Below are positions 1 through 4,772 of a stretch of DNA of 6,166 bases, in pieces. The notes under the pieces were generated by a model, which searched no databases, was not told the origin of the DNA, and was given only the letters and a program-made list of their open reading frames with translations. The position numbers and the translations under genes were made by a program. The stretch comes from Chloroflexota bacterium (GTDB lineage Bacteria > Chloroflexota > Dormibacteria > CF-121): positions 1-6,166 of the forward strand of contig VBGO01000289.1 of assembly GCA_005882525.1 (NCBI GenBank). The letters are read 5' to 3'. Each line of letters begins with the position of its first letter. The stretch's first letter is position 1.

Positions 1-237
1 GGGCTCACCGGCCGCCAGGTGCAGAAAATGCACATGGTGATGGGCAGCCAGTCGAAGCAATGGCCCCGATTCATCCCACCGAAGGACGTGGGGCCGCTGA
101 CGGTGGCCGACGCCCTGGCGGTAGAACCGGGGCCGGCCCGCGATGAGAAACTCTTGCAGTGGTGCGCCAGTGTCTGGGGTGCCTGGTCGGCAGAGCACGA
201 CCGCTTAAGGGAAATGGTTGACGGATACCTGACGTGA
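1..237 (+). CDS. 3' end of a small protein, probably DUF5946 family (partial)
   Basis: The reading frame is open from the first base (GLTGRQVQKMHM...) to the TGA at 235-237, so this is the C-terminal part of a gene that begins outside the window; the GTG at 19 is probably internal. The 78 visible residues include a TVADALA stretch followed by an acidic/proline linker and a Trp-rich helix (LLQWCASVWGAWSAEHDRL). From memory this resembles the C-terminus of DUF5946 proteins, which have no established function; that family call is an inference and a profile search would settle it. No membrane segment is visible. The stop overlaps the next gene's GTG start by four bases (GTGA, 234-237), which implies co-transcription and translational coupling with the oxidoreductase downstream. 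Confidence 0.62.
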   Translation, partial: GLTGRQVQKMHMVMGSQSKQWPRFIPPKDVGPLTVADALAVEPGPARDEKLLQWCASVWGAWSAEHDRLREMVDGYLT

Positions 238-1118
238 AGTTCGGAATCACCTACCACAGCGGCTATCACGGCGTCGACCCCGACAGGATCGCTAGTTATG
301 CCAGGCATGCCGAGGACTGCGGCTTCGAGTCCTTCTACCTTCCGGAGCACGTGGTCCTGTATCCGGGAGCGACGATCGGCTCGATGGCCATCGACCCGTC
401 GCTGTCGATCGTGGATCCGCTGGCGGGCCTGGCCTTCGTCGCGGCTGCGACGGAGCGGATCGTCCTCGGGACCGGCGTCCTCCAGTTGCCCTATCACCAT
501 CCGGTGACCCTCGCGAAGCGACTGGCGACAATCGATGTGCTCTCGAAGGGCCGCATGCGCCTGCTGACCATCGGACCTGGGTCGCTGCCGGGCGAGGCAG
601 AGGCACTGGGGGTCGACTTTGCCAGTCGTGGTCGCCGCGCCGACGAGGCCATCGACGTCATGCGCCTTCTGTGGGCGGGAGACGCGACCGGCGTCAGCTT
701 CAAGGGTGACTTCTACGCGTTCACCAACCTCGTCAGCTTTCCGAAGCCGTACAACGGTCGCGCCCTGCCGATCCACGTCGGCGGGTCGACCCGGGCGGCC
801 GCCCGGCGCGCCGGGCTGCGCGGAGACGGGTATTTTCCCGGAGGCCGGATCGGCAGCCAGGAGCGCGCCATCCAGCTTGAACTCATGTGGCAGACGGCGC
901 GTGACGCGGGACGCGATGCGGCCGCGCTTGAGTGCACCCGCTGGGGATCGATCGACATGTCGGACGATGACGTCGAAGCCCTTGCCACAGCGGGAACCAC
1001 ACGGGTCGTCGTAAGCGCCACGGCCATCGATCCCCAAGCGCAGCGCGATGAGATCTCGGCCTTCGCGGAACGTCTCAAGCTAAGGGTTCAGCCATCGTCA
1101 AGCTTGTCTACTGCATAA
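234..1118 (+). CDS. LLM class F420-dependent oxidoreductase (TIGR03619-like)
   Basis: This 294-residue protein is a luciferase-like monooxygenase superfamily member of the type that usually binds the deazaflavin F420 and performs hydride-transfer reactions in the cytoplasm; the substrate cannot be read from sequence. Diagnostic stretches are the first barrel strand (MKFGITYHSG), FYLPEHV (residues 34-40), the TERIVLGTGVLQLPYHHPV region (73-91), the DVLSKGRMRL element (101-110), GVDFASRGRRADEAIDVMRLLW (126-147) and IHVGGSTRAAARRAG (180-194). Length is normal for the family. The GTG start is supported by the overlap with the preceding stop, by the conserved N-terminal strand and by a weak GGA eight bases upstream. 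The last roughly ten residues (VQPSSSLSTA) look unconserved and lie over the beginning of the EthD gene in another frame. The flavin-like fold is certain; F420 rather than FMN is inferred from the subfamily resemblance. Confidence 0.9.
   Translation: MKFGITYHSGYHGVDPDRIASYARHAEDCGFESFYLPEHVVLYPGATIGSMAIDPSLSIVDPLAGLAFVAAATERIVLGTGVLQLPYHHPVTLAKRLATIDVLSKGRMRLLTIGPGSLPGEAEALGVDFASRGRRADEAIDVMRLLWAGDATGVSFKGDFYAFTNLVSFPKPYNGRALPIHVGGSTRAAARRAGLRGDGYFPGGRIGSQERAIQLELMWQTARDAGRDAAALECTRWGSIDMSDDDVEALATAGTTRVVVSATAIDPQAQRDEISAFAERLKLRVQPSSSLSTA
1082..1096 (+). promoter_or_regulatory. Shine-Dalgarno-like site and non-canonical ATC initiation codon of the EthD gene
   Basis: AAGGG (1082-1086) is followed by seven bases and then ATC (1094-1096), which opens the codons for VKLVYCITRRPG, the conserved first strand of EthD proteins. 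The spacing is ideal for initiation at ATC. By contrast, the ATG at 1133 has only a GC-rich run (ACCGGGG) directly abutting it. Initiation at AUC is rare but biochemically possible; a sequencing error or mutation changing ATG to ATC is the other explanation. Confidence 0.45.
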
Positions 1119-1420
1119 CCCGGCGACCGGGGATGAGTCTCGACGAGTTCTCGCGATACTGGCGCGAAGTGCACGCTCCAATTGGGCGGCGGATCCCTGG
1201 GCTGCGGCGACTCGTCCAGAGCCACCCGGTTCCGCTCCCGCCAGAGATGGCCCCAGCCGATTTCGATGGAATGGCGGAACTCTGGTTCGATGACATGGCG
1301 GCGCTCCAGGCGGCTCGGCGCTCGCCGGAATGGCGCGCATCGAGCCTGGACGAGGCGAATTTCATCGACCACACTCGTACCGCCCTCTTCCTCACCGAAG
1401 AGCGAGAGATCCCCAGCTAA
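1094..1420 (+). CDS. EthD domain-containing protein with an apparent ATC start
   Basis: The protein is a small ferredoxin-like alpha/beta barrel (dimeric EthD family). The family is named for EthD of the ethyl tert-butyl ether degradation cluster, and members often sit beside oxidoreductases. Visible signature: KLVYCITRRPGMSLDEF, then FSRYWREVHAPIGRRIPGLRRLVQSHPV (residues 19-46 counting from 1094), AELWFDDMAAL (61-71) and a closing DHTRTALFLTEE strand. Starting at the first in-frame ATG (1133) would give 95 residues and delete the first beta strand, although that strand (IVKLVYCITRRPG) is encoded intact just upstream. No ATG, GTG or TTG lies in this frame between the in-frame TGA at 1049-1051 and 1133. 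The codon where homologs usually begin is ATC at 1094, and AAGGG at 1082-1086 sits seven bases before it. I therefore give the 108-codon form, with 1133 as the conventional alternative. It overlaps the oxidoreductase gene by 25 bases. Family call is firm, start is not. Confidence 0.8.
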   Translation: MVKLVYCITRRPGMSLDEFSRYWREVHAPIGRRIPGLRRLVQSHPVPLPPEMAPADFDGMAELWFDDMAALQAARRSPEWRASSLDEANFIDHTRTALFLTEEREIPS

Positions 1421-1499
1421 GAGAGGCCTCGCAGTTCGCGAGCGGTCCGCCTGAGCAGTTTTGGAGATCATTTGTCGATCTCAGCACTTGGGTTTGGGC

Positions 1500-1527
1500 T
1501 TGACAGGCCCATAAGCGGGCGTATTGT
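1500..1527 (+). promoter_or_regulatory. sigma70-type promoter for the secreted protein gene
   Basis: A perfect -35 hexamer TTGACA (1500-1505) is followed after 16 bases by TATTGT (1522-1527), which matches four of six positions of the -10 consensus. Transcription would begin near 1533-1535 and leave a leader of about 170 bases before the ATG at 1706. It lies in the 285-base gap after the EthD gene, where a new transcription unit is expected. The call rests on sequence match and position only. Confidence 0.55.
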
Positions 1528-1558
1528 GTAGCCGAAGAGGGACGTCGAGAGGCTACAC
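1526..1558 (+). repeat. 8-bp inverted repeat at the predicted transcription start
   Basis: GTGTAGCC (1526-1533) and GGCTACAC (1551-1558) are perfect reverse complements separated by 17 bases. The left arm touches the end of the -10 hexamer and the right arm lies near +20. It could be a bipartite operator, or a stem at the 5' end of the leader if transcription starts a few bases earlier than predicted. A third GGCTAC occurs at 1637-1642 and could compete for the left arm. No known riboswitch was recognised. Confidence 0.4.
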
Positions 1559-1705
1559 CGCTGCTCGGGACGTTTGCAGCAGGAGGGTGGGGGTATTGGG
1601 TTGGTTGACCTGGCTCACTGGAACTAACCGTACGTGGGCTACGCGTTTCCCGAGCGCTGCGGTTGAACATCAGAACAGAGTCATTTGGAGTGAAGAAGAA
1701 ACATC

Positions 1706-2221
1706 ATGAAGAAGCTTGCGAAGCTCATACCGGCGATTTCGCTAGCAGTGGCATTGCTCGCAGCGCACCCGGCTGCCGCCAGTGCGCCCCCAGTCATGGG
1801 GACCGTCAACGGCGGGGGCACGGCCGTCATGACCGACCTACCCGCGGGGATGGGAGTCAGTTCGTTCGCATTTCATGCCACCCTGTTCTCCGATGGCTCG
1901 GCGCTTGGACATTTCGACTGCGTTGACCACATGGGCGACGTGCCCGGGTACCCAGGGAACGTTTTCGGCGATATTACGAGCTGGTCATCGAACTCCGGCG
2001 GCACCATCAGCTTGCATGTCACCAATGGGTCGCTCGTCGGGACCCACGGCGGCTCTGTCGTTCACCGCGGGCTGGCTTTCACTGTGACGATTCAACGCTT
2101 CGGCGGCGCCGGGGTCGGTCACTGGACCTTGGACTTTCCGGGTGTTCCCAGCCCGTTCAACGGCGGCCCCATTTGCCAGGAGCTACTGTCCAGCGGTCAG
2201 ATCGTCTTTCGCCGGAACTAG
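1706..2221 (+). CDS. small secreted protein of unknown function
   Basis: The 171-residue product begins with a textbook Sec signal peptide: MKKLAKLIP, a hydrophobic core (residues 8-20) and an Ala-rich cleavage zone with A-A-A at 23-25, so cleavage after residue 25 is likely. The mature part of about 146 residues is rich in Gly, Ser, Thr and alternating hydrophobics (GTVNGGGTAVMTDLP, FAFHATLFSDGSALGHF, GTISLHVTNGSLVGT), which suggests an all-beta exported domain. Two cysteines (C72 and C157) could form one disulfide. There is no membrane anchor, lipobox or sorting motif. I do not recognise a named family. The ATG is preceded by GAAGAAG and a more distant GGAG, so the ribosome site is weak. 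The DUF4389 gene starts 27 bases after the stop, so the two are probably co-transcribed from the promoter near 1500. Confidence 0.8.
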   Translation: MKKLAKLIPAISLAVALLAAHPAAASAPPVMGTVNGGGTAVMTDLPAGMGVSSFAFHATLFSDGSALGHFDCVDHMGDVPGYPGNVFGDITSWSSNSGGTISLHVTNGSLVGTHGGSVVHRGLAFTVTIQRFGGAGVGHWTLDFPGVPSPFNGGPICQELLSSGQIVFRRN

Positions 2222-2248
2222 GTCGGCAGGCGCATAGACGGGGTCAAG

Positions 2249-2878
2249 ATGAAGACGGCTTACCCGGTTACGTTCACCGTTGACTTTCCCGACCGAGACC
2301 TCGATCGGCTGACGACGGCGTTCCGGATTATCGTCGCGATTCCGATTGTGTTCGTTCTGATCCTGCTCACCGGCGAGTCGATGCAATATGGGACGAGGAA
2401 TGGGTCGAATCAGACGGCCACGCTGGCGACCGGGGGCGGCATTTTGTTCCTCCCCCTGGTGCTGATGATCGTGTTCCGGCAGAAGTATCCACGGTGGTGG
2501 TTCGACTGGAATCTCCAGCTGCTCCGCTTCTCGAACCGGGTTACCGCCTACCTGGCGCTGCTCGATGACCACTATCCATCAACGGACGAGGAGCAAGCCG
2601 TTCACCTTGATCTGCCATATCCGGACGCGCGGCAGCTCAATCGGTGGCTTCCGTTGGTGAAGTGGTTGCTGGCCATTCCCCACTACATCGTGCTCTTCTT
2701 TCTGGTGATCGGGGCCGTGGTGGCGGTCATCATTGCCTGGTTCGCCATCCTCTTCACCGGCCGCTACCCGCGTGGCCTGTTCGACTTCGTCGTTGGTGTG
2801 ATGCGGTGGAGCAATCGGGTGACGGGCTACGCGCTGGTGCTGGTCACCGATCAGTATCCGGAGTTCAGCCTGCGCTAG
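2249..2878 (+). CDS. DUF4389 domain-containing membrane protein
   Basis: This 209-residue integral membrane protein belongs to DUF4389, a family of unknown function. Hydrophobic segments are seen at about residues 26-41, 62-77 and a long 136-169 stretch (IVLFFLVIGAVVAVIIAWFAILF) that may be one long or two short helices. The protein is an internal duplication. Unit one runs from DLDRLTTAFRIIVAIP (17-32) to KYPRWWFDWNLQLLRFSNRVTAYLALLDDHYP (79-110). Unit two runs from QLNRWLPLVKWLLAIP (129-144) to RYPRGLFDFVVGVMRWSNRVTGYALVLVTDQYP (172-204). Shared hallmarks are A-I-P, Y-P-R-x-x-F-D, R-x-S-N-R-V-T-x-Y and D-x-Y-P. The start is supported by a GGGG run five bases upstream and the conserved MKTAYPVTFTVDFPD opening. 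Its last 14 bases overlap the convergent kinase gene. Its role is unknown; co-transcription with a secreted protein points to an envelope function at most. Confidence 0.88.
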   Translation: MKTAYPVTFTVDFPDRDLDRLTTAFRIIVAIPIVFVLILLTGESMQYGTRNGSNQTATLATGGGILFLPLVLMIVFRQKYPRWWFDWNLQLLRFSNRVTAYLALLDDHYPSTDEEQAVHLDLPYPDARQLNRWLPLVKWLLAIPHYIVLFFLVIGAVVAVIIAWFAILFTGRYPRGLFDFVVGVMRWSNRVTGYALVLVTDQYPEFSLR

Positions 2879-3770
2879 TTTGCATCTCTGAGCGCCAGGG
2901 TGGCTCGGCGCCGGAGCGGGTGCACGTCAGCGAGGCTGCCCGGCATGAATACTCGAGAAGTGACCTAAGGTCCTGGTCCGTCACACTCAACTCCGGATCG
3001 AGTGCGTCGCGATCATGGAGCCAGGCCAGTGCTGCCGCCCCGAAGGCATCGCCCGCGCCGATGGTGTCCACAACCTCTACCAGCGGGGATGAAACGCTGA
3101 CCTGGGAGTTTCGTGTTGCGCCGTATCCTCCCACCGCTCCGAGCGTAACCAGGACGAGGCGGACACCGACTCCCAGGATTCGCTCGGCCGCAGCCCGATA
3201 GTCGATGTTCGGATAGAGCCAGGTCAGATCCTCCACGCTCGCCTTGACGATCGTGATCTGCGGGATGAGCGAGTGCAGACGGGGACGGTCAAGGACGGGC
3301 CGGATGTTTGGGTCCAGCATCACCAGCCGCCTCCCGGTCTCGCGCCCGACAAACTCGGTCAGCGACGACGCCATTGGCTGCAACAGAAGTCCAAGGGTTC
3401 CGAGGTGAAGGGCCTTGACCTCAGCGCCCAGCTGATCCGGAACCATCTCGCGGGTTAGATTCGGAGCGGAGGTTCCCTGAGTGACGAACTCATATTCGGC
3501 CAGCCCATCCCTGCCGATTTTGGCGACAGCGATGGTGGTCGGCTCGGGGCCAAAGCTCGCGAGCGCCAGGCTGGCTCCATCAGCCGCGAGTCGATCGGCC
3601 AGCATACGGCCCAGATAGTCTTCAGAAAAATGCCCGAGAAATGCCTTCGGGACGCCGAGCCGAGCAAGCGCCCGCGCGGTGTTGAACGGGCCGCCGCCCG
3701 GCGCGGGACGGCGGGTCCCGTCACCGCCGACGACCATGTCAATCAGCGCTTCACCGCAGACGACAATCAC
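2865..3770 (-). CDS. PfkB (ribokinase) family carbohydrate kinase, fructokinase-like
   Basis: The product phosphorylates a sugar or related small molecule with ATP in the cytoplasm; fructose is the usual guess for this subgroup but the substrate is not proven. Using GTG at 3770 gives 301 residues, the normal family length. Key elements are the first strand IVVCGEALIDMV (2-13), the glycine-rich substrate motif GGGPFNTARALARLG (25-39), DPNIRP (153-158), the KASVEDLTWL segment (176-185) and the C-terminal signature DTIGAGDAFGAA (235-246), in which D241 is the expected catalytic base and GAGD forms the anion hole. A longer frame to 3866 exists, but its 32 extra residues (Pro/Arg/His-rich) precede the conserved first strand and look like leader sequence. 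GGCGAG on the minus strand serves as a plausible ribosome site. The gene converges on the DUF4389 gene and is divergent from the ArsR operon. A 21-bp palindrome at 3907-3927 may be its operator. Confidence 0.9.
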   Translation of the reverse strand: MIVVCGEALIDMVVGGDGTRRPAPGGGPFNTARALARLGVPKAFLGHFSEDYLGRMLADRLAADGASLALASFGPEPTTIAVAKIGRDGLAEYEFVTQGTSAPNLTREMVPDQLGAEVKALHLGTLGLLLQPMASSLTEFVGRETGRRLVMLDPNIRPVLDRPRLHSLIPQITIVKASVEDLTWLYPNIDYRAAAERILGVGVRLVLVTLGAVGGYGATRNSQVSVSSPLVEVVDTIGAGDAFGAAALAWLHDRDALDPELSVTDQDLRSLLEYSCRAASLTCTRSGAEPPWRSEMQTSAG

Positions 3771-3906
3771 GGGGCGGTCTCGCCGGAACCTCGGGTGATG
3801 ATGCGGGTAGGGACAACGGCGTGCACAAGTCGGACCAGGTGCCGCTTGGCGCAGCATGGGCCACATGGTCGCCCAGGCAGCGTCCGTGGGACGGCGCTAC
3901 GAGCCG

Positions 3907-3927
3907 ATTCCGACCCCGGGTCCGAAT
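3907..3927. promoter_or_regulatory. 21-bp near-perfect palindrome, candidate operator
   Basis: The arms ATTCCGACCC (3907-3916) and GGGTCCGAAT (3918-3927) flank a single central C at 3917; nine of ten arm positions are complementary, the exception being 3911 against 3923. A one-base loop makes an RNA hairpin terminator implausible, so a binding site for a dimeric repressor is more likely. It lies about 137 bases upstream of the kinase start, and no regulator gene for the kinase is visible in the window. Confidence 0.45.
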
Positions 3928-4001
3928 GCTCTGGCCGGGTAGGCACGCACCGCGCGCTTGGGGCATCAGTCGCCTCTTCGGGGGGACTCTGGAGGACTCG
4001 C

Positions 4002-4030
4002 TTGACACTGTGGTCGCCCAACACTAGTAT
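4002..4030 (+). promoter_or_regulatory. sigma70-type promoter of the ArsR-rhodanese operon
   Basis: TTGACA (4002-4007) is a perfect -35 hexamer. After a 17-base spacer comes TAGTAT (4025-4030), matching four of six -10 positions. Transcription should begin near 4036-4038, inside the palindrome that follows, leaving a short leader of about 37 bases. Position, spacing and the abrupt AT-richness all support it. Confidence 0.68.
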
Positions 4031-4054
4031 TCAAGTACTCAATTGGCTAGTTGA
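4031..4054. promoter_or_regulatory. 24-bp imperfect palindrome, probable ArsR-family operator
   Basis: The site reads TCAAnTAnnCAA / TTGnnTAnTTGA around a centre between 4042 and 4043; nine of twelve position pairs are complementary. It begins one base after the -10 hexamer and covers the predicted transcription start, so a bound dimer would block initiation. AT-rich dyads of this size overlapping the promoter are typical of ArsR/SmtB repressors, and an ArsR gene begins 20 bases later. Autoregulation of the whole operon is therefore inferred. Confidence 0.6.
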
Positions 4055-4073
4055 TCATAAAAAAAGGACGGGC

Positions 4074-4772
4074 ATGCGTCAGCCAAGCGAGGCACCGCGC
4101 GAACAGGATGGCCGAGAGGCCAAGACCGCGATTTTCGATGAGTTCGCCCGTCTCGCCCAAGCGTTGGCGAACGGTCGGCGGCTCGAGATCGTCGATGTCC
4201 TCGCTAATGGGGAGCGCACCGTCGAAGGCCTTGCATCTGCGATCGGGCTTTCCGTTGCGAACGCCAGTCAGCACCTGCAGGTTCTCCGAGTCGTGGGCCT
4301 TGTCCGCCGCCGACGCGACGGCACCAGGATCTACTACGCGCTCCGGGACCCGGAGGTGTTCGAGCTATGGCGTAACTTACGCACGGTTGCTGCTCAACAT
4401 CGTGCCGAAGTTGGCCAGCTGGCGGATGCGTACCTCGGCGCCAGAGACAGTCTCGAGCCCGTCACTCGAGCGGAACTGCTTCGCCGCTTGAAGCGCGGTG
4501 AAGACCTAGTCGTTCTTGACGTTCGGCCAGCTGAAGAGTTTGCTGCCGGCCACCTGGTGCCGGCGATCTCGATTCCGCTAGCGGAACTTCGCCGCAGACT
4601 CCGTGAGCTGTCGCGCGACAAAGAGGTCGTCGCATACTGCCGGGGCCCTTACTGCGCGTTCGCCCATAAGGCGGTCCGGGTCCTCCAGCAGGCGGGCTTT
4701 CGGGCCAGACGGCTGGAAGACGGGCTGCCAGAGTGGAAGGCCGCCGGTCTTCCGGTTGTCGCCAGCATCTGA
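4074..4772 (+). CDS. ArsR/SmtB-type transcriptional repressor fused to a rhodanese domain
   Basis: The 232-residue protein has two parts. Residues about 18-105 form an ArsR winged helix: FARLAQALANGRRLEIVDVLANGERTVEGLA, a recognition helix around SVANASQHLQVLRVVGLV (60-77) and the wing RRDGTRIYYAL. Residues about 132-232 form a rhodanese domain: DLVVLDVRPAEEFAAGHLVPAISIPL, an active loop CRGPYC with C189 as catalytic-type thiol and a second Cys at 194, and the closing LEDGLPEWKAAGLPV. The metal motif ELCVC of classical ArsR proteins is replaced by ERTVE, and the DNA-binding half has no cysteine, so the only thiols are in the rhodanese loop. I infer a sulfane-sulfur or persulfide-responsive repressor rather than a metal sensor. 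The ATG at 4074 has AAGGA five bases upstream; the same frame stays open back to 3630, but that part is antisense to the kinase and intergenic sequence. The stop overlaps the next ATG by one base (TGATG). Confidence 0.9.
   Translation: MRQPSEAPREQDGREAKTAIFDEFARLAQALANGRRLEIVDVLANGERTVEGLASAIGLSVANASQHLQVLRVVGLVRRRRDGTRIYYALRDPEVFELWRNLRTVAAQHRAEVGQLADAYLGARDSLEPVTRAELLRRLKRGEDLVVLDVRPAEEFAAGHLVPAISIPLAELRRRLRELSRDKEVVAYCRGPYCAFAHKAVRVLQQAGFRARRLEDGLPEWKAAGLPVVASI

Larger units (their letters stand above)
3771..4073. other. divergent intergenic region between the kinase and the ArsR-rhodanese operon
   Basis: This 303-base stretch holds no convincing gene: the short frames on both strands encode Arg/Pro/Ala-rich sequence typical of GC-rich noncoding DNA. 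It splits into a GC-rich kinase-side half with a 21-bp palindrome (3907-3927) and a short AT-rich block (about 4020-4065) that carries the ArsR-side promoter, a dyad and the Shine-Dalgarno. I found no clear -35/-10 pair for the kinase on the minus strand. Confidence 0.7.

Noticed and set aside
1464..1482. Hairpin GAGATC/GATCTC as a terminator after the EthD gene
   Set aside because: The six-base AT-containing stem with a seven-base loop has no T-run after it; a 5-bp pair at 1428-1442 is equally weak. Termination here is likely but not demonstrable.
1605..1630. TTGACC as a second -35 element nearer the secreted protein gene
   Set aside because: No acceptable -10 hexamer is found at 16-18 bases downstream.
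1524..1709. 61-codon frame in the intergenic leader
   Set aside because: It starts at a TTG inside the -10 region, has no ribosome site and shows no family-like sequence.
3771..3866. 32-residue N-terminal extension of the kinase
   Set aside because: The extension precedes the conserved first strand (IVVCGEALIDM) and is rich in Pro, His and Arg; GTG 3770 gives the normal family length.
3881..3893. CGTCC/GGACG inverted repeat
   Set aside because: A five-base arm pair around three bases is expected by chance in GC-rich DNA and is not linked to a promoter.
3630..4073. N-terminal extension of the ArsR-rhodanese frame back to ATG 3630
   Set aside because: The extra 148 residues are antisense to the kinase gene and then cross the promoter and dyad; composition is random Arg/Pro-rich, and ATG 4074 has a good Shine-Dalgarno and fits the ArsR family start.
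4733..4771. Upstream start for the MBL-rhodanese gene at 4733
   Set aside because: It would lie inside the repressor's C-terminal codons; the ATG at 4772 gives the typical stop/start overlap and a family-like N-terminus.
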